Both the position numbers and the translations under genes were made by a program. A stretch of 64,000 nucleotides of DNA, from positions 7,119 to 71,118 of the forward strand of contig CAKSVD010000010.1 in assembly GCA_934503275.1 (NCBI GenBank), given 5' to 3'. Below, piece after piece: positions 50,324-59,093 of the stretch. The stretch's first letter is position 1, and each line of letters opens with the position of its first letter. This DNA is from an uncultured Faecalibacterium sp. GTDB lineage: Bacteria > Bacillota > Clostridia > Oscillospirales > Ruminococcaceae. The notes below the pieces were generated by a model. The model did not search any database. It saw only the letters and a program-made list of their open reading frames with translations, and was not told where the DNA came from.

Positions 50324-52142
50324 AGAAGCCGCCCCTCTGGCGGGCGCGCTGCCGTTTTCCGTGTTTATCGGCGGGTACAGCGGGCTTTGCGGGCTGTCTG
50401 GACTTGGTTCCCTGCTCGGTGTCCGCTTTTGGTCCCGGTTGCGTCCCAGTTTCCGGGGACTGGGATTCCGGCTCCGGCGCAGGCTGCTGTGTCTGGGGGT
50501 TTCCATCTTCCTGTGCCTCCTCGCCATTCGCCTGTTTCCAACTGCCGTCCGCGCCCATGCGCAGCAACTCCCACATGGCCTCGTCATCGCTCAAAGTGCC
50601 GTGGCTGCGGTTCAGATCATCGGTCAGTTCGTCCATCACGCTCTGTGCCTTGCCGATGGGCTTCCAGCCTGCAGCGCCGTTATCGGCTTTTTCCGCCGGG
50701 CGGAAAAGGTCCTCCGGCAGGGGGACATCGGACACAGCGGCGTCCGGCTGCGGTTCCGTTTTGCGGGGCGCTTCTGCCTTGTCCTGCCGGAACTGGAAGG
50801 TGCTGATGGACTGCGCGCCGTTCACCACACAGCCCAGAATGCGCACGCCGGATTTATCCAGCTTTTCAATGGCGTCCTGCACGGCGGGCAGCGGCGTTGT
50901 ATCATACCGCACCACGAACAGCACGTTCTTTGCCAGCTGGTTCAGGCGCAGCACGTCCGAGGAGCGGCCCACCGAGGATGCATCGATGATCACATACTCG
51001 TAGGGCTTCATAATGCCTTCCAAAAGCTTGAACAGGGTACCGTCTAACGGCACGGCGTTGCGTTCCAGAATGAGCGGCAGCAGGTCCAGATAGCCGGTCA
51101 GCGAGATCACAGCCTCCTGTGCCGAGCTTTCGCCATTATACAGTGCGTTTAAGGTGCAGTTGTAATCCACGTTTTGTAAAAACATTCCGCTCAGGCTTGG
51201 TGCCCGGGTGTTCAGGTCCAGCAGCAGGGTGCGCTTTTCCATATCGGAGAGCTGCAACGCCAAGTTTGCCGCCACGGTGCTCTTGCCCTCGCTGTCCTCG
51301 GCAGAGGTCACATAGAAGCGGTGCTGCTTTTCCTTAGTGCCAAAGCGGTTGCTTAGGATATACGCCGCCGACGCAAAGTTCTGCACCGCACTGGCATCGG
51401 TGGGCTTATCGCTGAGGATACGGGTACTCTTGGCAAAATAATCGTCATCCCGGGGCACGATGCCCAGCGTTTCCAGACCCAGTATGTCCTCTACGTCCTT
51501 CAGGTTCAGCAGGGTGGGTCGCATGATCAGTTCCAGCACGGCCACGCCCACGCCGGCTACGATGCCCAGCAGGCCAAAGATCAGCCACAGGCTGGCGTAG
51601 CCGCCGCCCATCAGGTAGGTGGCCGTAGGCGGGTCGATTACCGCCACAGAGCCTACCATCAGCGTTTCCGGCAGCACTTCCTTGCTGGCGTCCAGCAGGG
51701 CGTTCATCAGCCGCACGCCGGCATCGGCGTTGTTCCAGTTCAGGGTCAGCTGCAACACCTGCGTCTCGTTGTAGCGGCTCACGTCCAGATTGCGGGAGAC
51801 CTCCTTGGGCGTGACCGACACAAGGCCCGCGCCGTCAATGGCAGCTTGCAGTACCCGGTCGCTCTTCATCACAAAGGTGGAAGCGTCCACAAGGTCCTGC
51901 GCCAGATAAAAGTCGTTGTGGGTTAGGTAGCTGGAATTGCCGGTAAAGGCACCCGTAGCCGACTGGGACGTGATGGCAACAGAGCAGTCGATCTCGTAGC
52001 TGGTGTAATTGCCCTGCAAATAGGAAATGCCGCTCAGTGCAAAACCGCAGGCAAACCCCATTAGGCCCAGCGCCAGAATCATTTTCCAGCGCTTGAACAC
52101 TGCATATACCAGATCGCCCACACGAATCTGTACGTCGTTCAC
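50292..52142 (-). CDS. Wzz-type chain-length protein fused to a BY-kinase-like domain
   Basis: A 616-residue protein. Residues 1-200 form a Wzz-like domain with membrane helices near 20-40 and 178-200. Residues 270-470 form a cytoplasmic P-loop domain: Walker A reads TSAEDSEGKSTVAANLA near 279-295 (usual form SxxPGEGKS), Walker A' LLLDLNTRAP, Walker B VIIDAS. The C-terminal 145 residues are Gln/Pro/charged and end in a single Tyr, without the Tyr cluster of BY-kinases. It should control chain length and assembly. The start is a GTG at 52142 with AAGGTGA six bases upstream. It heads the EPS operon. Confidence 0.85.
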   Translation of the reverse strand: MNDVQIRVGDLVYAVFKRWKMILALGLMGFACGFALSGISYLQGNYTSYEIDCSVAITSQSATGAFTGNSSYLTHNDFYLAQDLVDASTFVMKSDRVLQAAIDGAGLVSVTPKEVSRNLDVSRYNETQVLQLTLNWNNADAGVRLMNALLDASKEVLPETLMVGSVAVIDPPTATYLMGGGYASLWLIFGLLGIVAGVGVAVLELIMRPTLLNLKDVEDILGLETLGIVPRDDDYFAKSTRILSDKPTDASAVQNFASAAYILSNRFGTKEKQHRFYVTSAEDSEGKSTVAANLALQLSDMEKRTLLLDLNTRAPSLSGMFLQNVDYNCTLNALYNGESSAQEAVISLTGYLDLLPLILERNAVPLDGTLFKLLEGIMKPYEYVIIDASSVGRSSDVLRLNQLAKNVLFVVRYDTTPLPAVQDAIEKLDKSGVRILGCVVNGAQSISTFQFRQDKAEAPRKTEPQPDAAVSDVPLPEDLFRPAEKADNGAAGWKPIGKAQSVMDELTDDLNRSHGTLSDDEAMWELLRMGADGSWKQANGEEAQEDGNPQTQQPAPEPESQSPETGTQPGPKADTEQGTKSRQPAKPAVPADKHGKRQRARQRGGFFGNNYRKPKH

Positions 52143-52158
52143 GCTTTGTCACCTTCCC

Positions 52159-52331
52159 TTACGGCTGTTTGTTTTCCGGCTCGTCGGTGTTTTGGGCGGC
52201 ATCTTTTCGGTCCTTGCGGCAGCGTTTCAGCAGCCCGAACAGGAACACCAGCAGCTAGATGACGCCTGCGGCCAGCGCTGCACCCACAGCCAGTACGATG
52301 CCGCTGTGCGTGTGGACAAGCTGTCTGATTT
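52159..52331 (-). pseudogene. Remnant of a small membrane protein with an in-frame TAG
   Basis: On the minus strand the frame reads a membrane segment SGIVLAVGAALAAGVI, then TAG, then LLVFLFGLLKRCRKDRKDAA and a polar tail to a TAA at 52159. The sequence is continuous in style across the stop, so a point mutation interrupted one gene. No start codon is visible and the upstream DNA is the ugd promoter. Parent family unknown. Confidence 0.4.
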
Positions 52332-52342
52332 TGTGTTATGAT
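52313..52342 (+). promoter_or_regulatory. Promoter of ugd
   Basis: TGGACA (52313-52318), 18-base spacer, TATGAT (52337-52342). The promoter of the EPS operon on the other strand could not be identified. Confidence 0.6.
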
Positions 52343-52377
52343 ACAAAAAGAGTTTATCTGAAAGGAGCCCTGTGCCC

Positions 52378-53577
52378 ATGAGACCCTGCACCATTGCCAT
52401 TGCCGGCATCGGCTATGTCGGCCTTTCCATGGCAGTGCTTCTGGCGCAGCATCACAAAGTGCTTGCTGTGGACATCGTACCGGAAAAAGTGGAACTTCTC
52501 AACCATCGCCAGTCCCCGTTGCAGGACGAATGCATCCGCCGGTATCTGGCCGAAAAGCCGCTGGACCTCACCGCCACGCTGGATGCCGCCGCTGCCTACC
52601 GGCAGGCCGACCTTGTGGTGGTGGCAACGCCCACCAACTACGACAGCGCGCTGCACCGCTTTGACATCTCTGCGGTGGAGCAGGCCATTGAACAGGTCTT
52701 GGCTGTGAACCGCCATGCTGCTGTCGTGATCCGTTCCACCATCCCGGTTGGCTGCACCGAAAGCATCCGGCAGAAGACCGGTTACAAGAACATCCTGTTC
52801 AGCCCGGAGTTCCTGCGCGAGGGCCGTGCGCTGGAGGATAACCTCCACCCCAGCCGTATCCTTGTGGGCACTGATCTAAGGGATCCAGCACTGGTGCAGG
52901 CCGCACATACATTTGCGGCACTACTTGCCGAAGGTGCGCTGGATACGGACATCCCGACGCTGTTCATGGGCTTTACGGAAGCGGAGGCCGTCAAGCTGTT
53001 TGCCAACAGCTACCTTGCACTGCGTGTGGCCTACTTCAACGAACTGGACACCTACGCCGAAAGCCGCGGGCTGGATGCACGGCAGATCATTCAAGGCGTG
53101 TGTCTGGACCCGCGCATCGGCAACTATTACAACAACCCCAGCTTTGGCTACGGCGGCTACTGCCTGCCCAAGGACACAAAGCAGCTGCTTGCCAACTACG
53201 GCTCCATCCCGGAGGATCTGATCGAAGCCATTGTAAACAGCAACCAGACCCGCAAGGCGTTTATTGCACAGCGCGCGCTGGAACTGGCTGACGGCGGCAC
53301 CATTGGCATCTACCGTTTGACCATGAAGAGCAACAGCGACAACTTCCGCCAGAGCTCTATTCAGGATATTCTGCACATTCTGCGCAGCAAGGGCGCGGCC
53401 CTTGTGATCTACGAGCCCACCCTGCCGGACGGCTCCAGCTTTGAGGGCATCCCGGTTGTGAACGACCTGCCCGCATTCAAGCGCATGTGCGCCCTTGTGC
53501 TGGTCAATCGCTACGATGCCTGCCTTGACGATATCTCCGGCAAGGTATACACCCGTGATGCCTTTGCGCGGGACTGA
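52378..53577 (+). CDS. ugd: UDP-glucose/GDP-mannose dehydrogenase family protein
   Basis: A 399-residue enzyme that oxidises a nucleotide sugar, most likely UDP-glucose, to the uronic acid with two NAD+. The Rossmann loop is [10 protein letters not shown] near 7-16, [12 protein letters not shown] near 139-150 is the sugar-site helix, and the catalytic Cys lies in [12 protein letters not shown] near 256-267. Length matches short UGDs (about 390 residues). AAAGGAG lies before both a GTG (52372) and the ATG chosen here. Divergent from the EPS operon, it likely supplies UDP-glucuronate to it. Confidence 0.92.
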   Translation: MRPCTIAIAGIGYVGLSMAVLLAQHHKVLAVDIVPEKVELLNHRQSPLQDECIRRYLAEKPLDLTATLDAAAAYRQADLVVVATPTNYDSALHRFDISAVEQAIEQVLAVNRHAAVVIRSTIPVGCTESIRQKTGYKNILFSPEFLREGRALEDNLHPSRILVGTDLRDPALVQAAHTFAALLAEGALDTDIPTLFMGFTEAEAVKLFANSYLALRVAYFNELDTYAESRGLDARQIIQGVCLDPRIGNYYNNPSFGYGGYCLPKDTKQLLANYGSIPEDLIEAIVNSNQTRKAFIAQRALELADGGTIGIYRLTMKSNSDNFRQSSIQDILHILRSKGAALVIYEPTLPDGSSFEGIPVVNDLPAFKRMCALVLVNRYDACLDDISGKVYTRDAFARD

Positions 53578-54194
53578 AAGCCGTTTTTGACAGACTGCCC
53601 AAAAACGTTTTCTTTTCTGTATTTTTATTGTATCACGACTGCATTTAAAGAGCAATCATTCCTGCAAAGTTTCAGCCCCGCATCCACAGCAAAAAACCGC
53701 TCACTTCAAAAGGAAACCTCCATGTTTTTCACATTTACTTCTTCTGTGGTGGAAAGTTCCAGCCGTCCGTTTGCAGATCCATGAATCCGCTTTGTGATGC
53801 ATCCCTTTATAGTTCTACATCCATCCACCACACGCCCGATTCTTACACCAAAACTAGAACAACGCTCTTTTTGCTCTGCACAAAATCCTACATCATTTGG
53901 CGTAAAATTGGCGTATGGTGTAGTTTTTACTGGAAATTCATCAAAAGAAAAAGCCAGAAACTTCTCGGTACATCAAGAAGTTTCTGGCTTTATTTTGCTT
54001 AAATTGGAAATTTACTGCTCAATCGGCTTCATCGTGGGGACAGGTCAAGGAACACGCATGAAAAGCTTTATATTCCGTTATAAGCCTACTCATGCGGCTT
54101 CCTTTTTGTCCCGTCCGTACGTTACCCTACGCAACTCTCCACAAGTTACCGAGGATTTGGTGTAAAAGTGGTGTAGCGGTTGGTGTAGTGGATT
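53578..54194. other. Gap between ugd and the integrase, holding a terminator and the element end
   Basis: No gene seen. A 15-bp stem AAGCCAGAAACTTCT (53951-53965) / AGAAGTTTCTGGCTT (53976-53990) with a T-rich tail is a terminator. GGTGTAG occurs repeatedly (near 53918, 54163, 54173, 54183), as integrase arm-type sites do, close to the integrase stop. The left attachment site should lie here but no matching core was found at the right end. Confidence 0.5.
53951..53996. terminator. Terminator downstream of ugd
   Basis: Perfect 15-bp stem with a ten-base loop followed by TATTTTGCTT on the plus strand. Confidence 0.8.
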
Positions 54195-55427
54195 TCAGAC
54201 CGAAATGCCCAGTTTACCGTTCAGATTTGCAAAGGAATGGACTTTGGCTTCCTTGGTGGCTTCCGCGTAAATCTCCATCGTGGTGCTGATGTCCTTGTGT
54301 CCCATGATGTCCTGAATGATCTTCAGGTTGGTTTCATTTTCACACAGCCGGGTGCAGAATGTGTGCCGGAGATTATGGCAGGAGAAAGGCGGCAACAGCT
54401 GCGGCTCCCGCTTTTCCTTTTCGGCCTTTTCCAGTTCGGCTTCGTTGTATGCCACGCTGATGCGCTTGATGGCGCGGTTGACCGTCTGCGGGTTCTGCGG
54501 CTGGCCGAAGCGGTTCAGGAATACGAAGTCCGAGATTCCGTCGATCTCATATTCGCACACCAGTTCCAGCTCCTGCTGGTTGGCGCGTTCCTGCTCCAGT
54601 GCCTTCCGCACTTCGGGCAAGATCGGAATTGCCCGCTTACCGGCGGCAGTCTTGGGCGTGGACATGGTGAAATAGCAGCCGCCCACCTCGTGGTCATGGT
54701 ACACCAGATTGTGCTGGATGGTGATAAACCCACTTTCAAAGTCGATGTCGCCCCAGCACAGGCCAACCGTTTCCGAGATACGGCATCCGGTGCCCAGCAT
54801 GAAGGTGAACATCGGGAGCCAGTGCTGGAACTTCGGCGTTTTCTTGATGAAATTCAGAAATGCCTGCTGCTGGGGCAGGGTCAGAGCGTGGCGTTTGGGC
54901 GTTTCGTACTGGTGGGCGGCTTTTATAGCCGTCAGGACACCATCCGTGGGATTCACACGGATGTACTCATCGTCCACCGCCACCGCAAAGACCTGATGAA
55001 GAACATTCTGGATGGTTTCCAGCGTGTTCAACGCCATCTTGCCATTGCGGACGATGCCATTGTAGTAGCTGCGGATATCCGACTTGCGAATGTCCTTGAG
55101 CTTCATCATGCCGATCTCATCCCGGACGAACCGATTGTACATATAAACGTAGTTGGCGAAAGTATGCTCTTTCAAGCCCACCTTGTTCTTACGCCACAGT
55201 TCAAACAGGTCATTCAGGGTCAGGCTGCACTCCGGGATGCGGATGCCCTCTGCCAAATCGTGCTGGATCTTCTCTTCCTTTTCGCGCAGCCCCTCCAAGG
55301 TTGCATCATAGATGGTGTGGCGTTTCCCGTTTTTCGCAGTCCAACGGTACATATACAGCCCGTCACTCTTGCGGTAGACCTCGCCATCCTTCAGAACACG
55401 GCCTTTGTTATCTTTACGTCTTTGCAT
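54195..55427 (-). CDS. int: Tyrosine recombinase/integrase of a mobile element
   Basis: A 410-residue integrase of the Tn916/phage type. It has an N-terminal arm-binding domain, a SAM-like core-binding domain (LTLNDLFELWRKNKVGLKEH near 70-89) and a catalytic domain with Arg in GTGCRISE, HNLR near 351-354, GHKD near 376-379 and the nucleophile Tyr387 in MEIYAEA. The start at 55427 has AAGGAGA six bases upstream. It lies at the left end of the element, transcribed outwards, with the excisionase upstream. Confidence 0.93.
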   Translation of the reverse strand: MQRRKDNKGRVLKDGEVYRKSDGLYMYRWTAKNGKRHTIYDATLEGLREKEEKIQHDLAEGIRIPECSLTLNDLFELWRKNKVGLKEHTFANYVYMYNRFVRDEIGMMKLKDIRKSDIRSYYNGIVRNGKMALNTLETIQNVLHQVFAVAVDDEYIRVNPTDGVLTAIKAAHQYETPKRHALTLPQQQAFLNFIKKTPKFQHWLPMFTFMLGTGCRISETVGLCWGDIDFESGFITIQHNLVYHDHEVGGCYFTMSTPKTAAGKRAIPILPEVRKALEQERANQQELELVCEYEIDGISDFVFLNRFGQPQNPQTVNRAIKRISVAYNEAELEKAEKEKREPQLLPPFSCHNLRHTFCTRLCENETNLKIIQDIMGHKDISTTMEIYAEATKEAKVHSFANLNGKLGISV

Positions 55428-55534
55428 ATAAACTCTCCTTTTCATGCACAGAATGTTGAAAAGGAGCCTTACGCCATGAGTATACCATGACGCAAGACTC
55501 CCTGCAACATCAAACGGTCAATTTTCGAACCGCA

Positions 55535-55834
55535 TCAGATTGAGAATGCCTTGTCCAAATATTCGTCCAGCTTACGGCGTTTGATAAGCCGTTTGGTTCC
55601 GTTCCAAAGGACGAACTTGCATTCATCGCTATCGGTCATTGACCGCAGTTTATTGATACCGATCCCAGAGTAAGCCGCCGCTTCCTCCAAGGTCAGATTG
55701 CTCTTTTGCCAAATCGGAACTTGTCGGGACTTAGTCCCTCCATCTTGCTGACGCAAGACCGTTCCGTTGCTTAAAGTCCCCACTGGGGACTTCATTGCTT
55801 CGCAAACGCAAACTTCTTTCACTTGCACCTCCAC
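55535..55834 (-). CDS. xis: Excisionase (Xis family)
   Basis: A 99-residue frame whose last 61 residues (PIWQKSNLTLEEAAAYSGIG near 40-59, FVLWNGTKRLIKRRKLDEYL near 74-93) match Tn916-type excisionases: a winged-helix DNA-binding domain that steers the integrase to excision. The N-terminal 38 residues are unusual for Xis. Several GTG codons near 55822-55834 with GGAGG nearby are possible starts, and a shorter protein starting inside the frame cannot be excluded. Confidence 0.8.
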   Translation of the reverse strand: MEVQVKEVCVCEAMKSPVGTLSNGTVLRQQDGGTKSRQVPIWQKSNLTLEEAAAYSGIGINKLRSMTDSDECKFVLWNGTKRLIKRRKLDEYLDKAFSI

Positions 55835-55906
55835 TTCCTTGTAACCGGGTGTCTGTGATCGGGCAGGAAATTGCCAGTCCTGCCGCAGACCGTACCCGAT
55901 GGGGTG

Positions 55907-57130
55907 TCAAATCTCCGAATACTCTCCCTTCGTTCGAGGCTGTGCGGTGGGCTTGTGCAGCTGTTCCGCCTGCAAGCGGTTCAGCAGTTGCAGCACCGAA
56001 TCCCGTGCTTTCTCCTTGACCTGCTCCTTGCCCTTCTGCCGGACTTCCGGTTTCAGCAGCTTTTCCTGCAGACGTGCGGTGGTGGTCTGCATGGTCTTGA
56101 GGAACTTGTCCAGCACGGTGTCCAAACGGTGGGCGGCGTATTCTCTCGTGGTCTGCGGAGCCTTACGTTCCGGGGACAGCACCCACTTCTTCGTGTCCTC
56201 GATCATCCGCATATCTTCCTTCCGGGTCTCGGTGCGCACCACATCGGTCACGACCTCCACCGCCTTGTCGTAGGCCGCAGCCGAAACTTCATCGATCAAC
56301 GCTTCCATGTCGTTGACCTTGAGGGTCAGCTTGTCCAGCTTGTTCTGCTGGGCGGCAAGCTGCTTCTTTTGCTTGGCAAGGATGAAATCCTGCTTTTCCA
56401 AATATTTGCGGTTGCCATACTCCGCTTCTTCCTCCAATTCCAGACCATGCCGTTTTGCAATCTCGAACAGCATCTTCCGGCAGGCGGCATCAAAGGTGAT
56501 CTTGCGGTTGTTGCGGCGGCTGAGGGGCTTGTCCGGGTCGGGCAGCTCAAAGCCCAGTGTTTCCAGCGCCTTTTCCTGCTGGGGTGCGACCTCTCCGTGT
56601 TTGTTCTCGCAGTCGAACACATGACGTTCGTGGATATGCGGTGTACTTTCATCCAGATGCAACGCCCAGTCCAGTACATGAACATGGTCTCCGAACCTCG
56701 CCTTGAACTCTTCAATAAACTCCGTCACGACCGCCAGCAGAACTTCGCCCGAAGCGTGTTCATCCAGCGTTCCAAGTTGGTAGATGGTCTCCTCCGGGCA
56801 GGTCTTGCGGCTGGACAGCAGGTCAGGAATGGAGCGGTTACGTTCCGTGTTCCGGATCTTTGCGTTACGCTCGTTCTGGTTTTCGATGAAGGCCGTGTAA
56901 TGGGTCTCGTAGAATTGCCGTTCCACATTTGAGAAGGTTGCTGCCAGATCATCCGGGTCTTGCGGGACAAGAGCCGAACGGAAACCGTGAAAGCAGTCCC
57001 AGTAGATGTTGCCCTTGGCTCGTTCGGGGTCGATGTGCTCGCTGTTGGTGAGGTCGAAATTCCGGTCGTTGTGCTTGGGGTTATAGGTGCCGTGTTTTCC
57101 GGCTCGTCCATTGTGTCGTGTCAGCTTCAG
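55907..57130 (-). CDS. mob: MobV-like (Pre/Mob) relaxase
   Basis: A 407-residue relaxase that should nick oriT and lead the single strand into a recipient using a co-resident conjugation machine. The N-terminus reads KLTRHNGRAGKHGTYNPKHN, the family opening, and the metal motif HLDESTPHIHERHV (near 186-199) supplies the histidines. The second half is coiled coil. No ATG or GTG fits: GGAGG lies nine bases before a CTG (57130), which gives the expected protein start; the frame is open upstream to 57244. Gene callers may therefore choose another start. Confidence 0.82.
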   Translation of the reverse strand: MKLTRHNGRAGKHGTYNPKHNDRNFDLTNSEHIDPERAKGNIYWDCFHGFRSALVPQDPDDLAATFSNVERQFYETHYTAFIENQNERNAKIRNTERNRSIPDLLSSRKTCPEETIYQLGTLDEHASGEVLLAVVTEFIEEFKARFGDHVHVLDWALHLDESTPHIHERHVFDCENKHGEVAPQQEKALETLGFELPDPDKPLSRRNNRKITFDAACRKMLFEIAKRHGLELEEEAEYGNRKYLEKQDFILAKQKKQLAAQQNKLDKLTLKVNDMEALIDEVSAAAYDKAVEVVTDVVRTETRKEDMRMIEDTKKWVLSPERKAPQTTREYAAHRLDTVLDKFLKTMQTTTARLQEKLLKPEVRQKGKEQVKEKARDSVLQLLNRLQAEQLHKPTAQPRTKGEYSEI

Positions 57131-57210
57131 ATAAACATCCCTCCGTTTCAACAGCTTGGTGGGGAGAACGCAACAGCGAAGCTGCTGGATCTGCCGCCGT
57201 TTTGCGCCAG

Positions 57211-57412
57211 ATAATACCCAGTAGGATATGACGCACAGCATCATATCACTGGGGCAAAGGACTGCATCCTCTGCACTCCTGCACCGGGCAAGCTGTCCTG
57301 AATGGACAGCTCGTCCGGCTTTTCAGAGGGTCATTTTGACCCTCTGATTTGGTAAATGCCGCTCTCCGACACTTACCACTCTTGGCAAACTGTCAAGATG
57401 ACACTTTGCCAA
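57211..57412. promoter_or_regulatory. Probable oriT region with several hairpins
   Basis: Between the relaxase and helicase genes lie: an imperfect repeat CCCAGT...ATATGA / TCATAT...ACTGGG (57211-57248), AGCTGTCC/GGACAGCT around 57293-57313, a 23-base palindrome with core GGTCATTTTGACC (57324-57346), and TTGGCAAA/TTTGCCAA (57382-57389, 57405-57412) with an inner GTCA/TGAC. A run of hairpins just upstream of mob is the usual layout of MobV oriT. The nick site is not assigned. Confidence 0.5.
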
Positions 57413-57414
57413 CG

Positions 57415-57525
57415 CCCCCTATAAAGGAGAACTTGAGCGTTTTTCTGCGTACGTGCGTACACAGCAGGCGGCGTTCTCTGTACGCACGTACGCAGCGAAA
57501 GACCGAAAACGTGCCATATAGGGGG
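57415..57525. repeat. Nested inverted repeat with TGCGTAC units, candidate element origin
   Basis: A perfect 17-bp inverted repeat CTGCGTACGTGCGTACA (57445-57461) and its complement (57479-57495), with a 17-base spacer, is nested in CCCCCTATA (57415-57423) / TATAGGGGG (57517-57525). Each inner arm is two tandem copies of TGCGTAC(N). It lies right after the SF3 helicase gene, and such repeats serve as replication initiator sites in other elements. Confidence 0.55.
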
Positions 57526-57537
57526 ATCAAAAGCGGG

Positions 57538-58857
57538 TCATACCCGCCAACCGTTTGGCGTAAGGTCAGGCTGCACAAGGGCTTCGATACCGAAAAAGCC
57601 CCGGACACGTCGCCCGGACGAGTTGACGATGTTGTTGGTGGATTCCAGATTATACCTGCGCTGGTTGGCGATCAGCGCATCGCTGAACCCTCTGGCCTTG
57701 ATCGCATTCAGGCTGTTCTCCTCACACCACATCCGGTAGACCTCATACAGCTCTTTCGAGCTGGTGCAGGCATCCGCCTTCAGGCGGATGTAGCCCTCGG
57801 ATTCGAGGAAATCGAACACATTGTTGTTGTCCCGCTTCACCAGTTCCCGGTTGCGCTTGGCACGGTCACTCTCGGTGAACTGGAAGCCATTCTTCACCAG
57901 CCGCTGCAAGCCCTCAAATGCCCACAGCAGGATGCCCTCGACCTCTGCCGCCATCTTCTCGGCAATGTCCGGGTCATCCACACGGGAGAGGGGCTTGTCC
58001 TTGGTGGTCAGGATGAGCTGGCGGCGGTAGAAACCGTCCGAGCGATCATACAGAGCCTGCAGATCGCCGTTGCTGAACGCCAGCAGGCGGGCGTACATCC
58101 AGCCCTGATAACTCTGCTTGCCCTTGCGCTCCAAGTCCATCTGCCCCTGTGCGGTCACGATGGACTTGACATAGTTGGTCTGGCGCAGGGCTTCCATCCG
58201 CATATCATCGTCCACGCAGAGCAGGGTGTGTTCGAGGTCAGCACGGGCAAAGCGGTTCTCCGAGATCTTGCCGATGCTGCCATCCTTCATGTTGCAGCCG
58301 AACAGCCGGGACAGCACCACACCGATCTGCGACTTGCCCTCGCCGCCGTTGCTCTTGATGACCATCATGCGCTGCCCCTTGTTGCTGGGGATCAGGCAGT
58401 AGCCGATGAACTCCTGCACCGTGGGAATGTCCTCCGGGTAGAGCAGGTCGGACAGGAACCGCAGCCAATGGACAGGCTGTGGGGCTTTCGGGTCATACCT
58501 GACCGGGAGCCGGTTGCGGACGATTTCCGGCTTGCCCTCCTGAAAGGTGCCGTCCAGATACAGGGTGCCGTTTGCCAGTGCAATACGGTCAGTGACGGGC
58601 GGGAAGTCCTCCACCTGTGCCGCCAGCTTCAGTACGTCCACGACATTGCTGACCCGTTTGGCGATATTTGCGCCGATATGGTCTCGCAGCATATCGAAAA
58701 TTTCACAGCGCAGGTTCATGGTGTCCGTGACCCTGCCGTCCGGGGTGAAAAATGCGCCATTTACATAGAGGAGCTGGTGGGTGCTGAGAAAATCGTCACA
58801 AAACAGGGATTCGTTGAAGAAGCCTTTCTTGATCCATGCAGGGGTAAAATTACTCAT
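57538..58857 (-). CDS. SF3-type primase/helicase (phage/plasmid D5-like)
   Basis: A 439-residue protein with a D5_N-like N-terminal domain (ANGTLYLDGTFQEGKPEIV near 95-113) and a superfamily 3 helicase core: Walker A MVIKSNGGEGKSQIG near 165-179, Walker B TLLCVDDDM near 211-219 and motif C AFSNGD near 253-258. It should unwind or initiate replication of the element. The ATG at 58857 overlaps the stop of the upstream small ORF (ATGA); an ATG at 58863 is also possible. The frame ends 408 bases before the relaxase start. Confidence 0.87.
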   Translation of the reverse strand: MSNFTPAWIKKGFFNESLFCDDFLSTHQLLYVNGAFFTPDGRVTDTMNLRCEIFDMLRDHIGANIAKRVSNVVDVLKLAAQVEDFPPVTDRIALANGTLYLDGTFQEGKPEIVRNRLPVRYDPKAPQPVHWLRFLSDLLYPEDIPTVQEFIGYCLIPSNKGQRMMVIKSNGGEGKSQIGVVLSRLFGCNMKDGSIGKISENRFARADLEHTLLCVDDDMRMEALRQTNYVKSIVTAQGQMDLERKGKQSYQGWMYARLLAFSNGDLQALYDRSDGFYRRQLILTTKDKPLSRVDDPDIAEKMAAEVEGILLWAFEGLQRLVKNGFQFTESDRAKRNRELVKRDNNNVFDFLESEGYIRLKADACTSSKELYEVYRMWCEENSLNAIKARGFSDALIANQRRYNLESTNNIVNSSGRRVRGFFGIEALVQPDLTPNGWRV

Positions 58858-59093
58858 AGGCATTCCGTCCTTTCGTTGGCGTCACGGAAAAGCGATGTGG
58901 TCAATTTGACCACATCATTTTTCACCGTAACTGGGAAATCAACGTCCTGCCGTTCTCCCTGCATAGATTTCCTGCCCCCTTCCGGCGGCGTTTTCCGGCT
59001 CTCCCACTTGGGGGTCATCGCCGGGTATCCCATGCAGACGGTCATGCGGTTTTCAAGGTGCAACGGGCAAAACGGCAACAAAAAAGCCGTCAC
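58854..59093 (-). CDS. Possible small protein coupled to the helicase gene
   Basis: A 79-codon frame (possibly shorter, from ATG 59045) ends at a TGA that overlaps the helicase ATG, and its 3' part (DVVKLTTSLFRDANERTECL) includes the palindrome at 58894-58916. The protein is polar and basic with no recognised domain (PAMTPKWESRKTPPEGGRK in the middle). No strong ribosome-binding site is seen, so it may be a regulatory leader rather than a gene. Confidence 0.4.
   Translation of the reverse strand: MTAFLLPFCPLHLENRMTVCMGYPAMTPKWESRKTPPEGGRKSMQGERQDVDFPVTVKNDVVKLTTSLFRDANERTECL
58894..58916. promoter_or_regulatory. 23-base palindrome upstream of the helicase gene
   Basis: The perfect palindrome has arms GATGTGGTCAA / TTGACCACATC around one central base. 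Its core GGTCAATTTGACC matches the core of the palindrome at 57324-57346 in front of mob. A regulator of the element may bind both. It can also fold in RNA ahead of the helicase start. Confidence 0.5.

Noticed and set aside
53781-54165. Small plus-strand ORFs between ugd and int
   Set aside because: No ribosome-binding sites, no conserved motif, and they run through the terminator at 53951-53990.
57415-57525. CRISPR-like repeats
   Set aside because: The TGCGTAC copies are inverted and only four; there is no regular repeat-spacer array and no cas gene. No CRISPR array was seen anywhere in the window.
58854-59093. Annotation as a TnpW-type or other named element protein
   Set aside because: No recognisable domain; kept only as a low-confidence small ORF.
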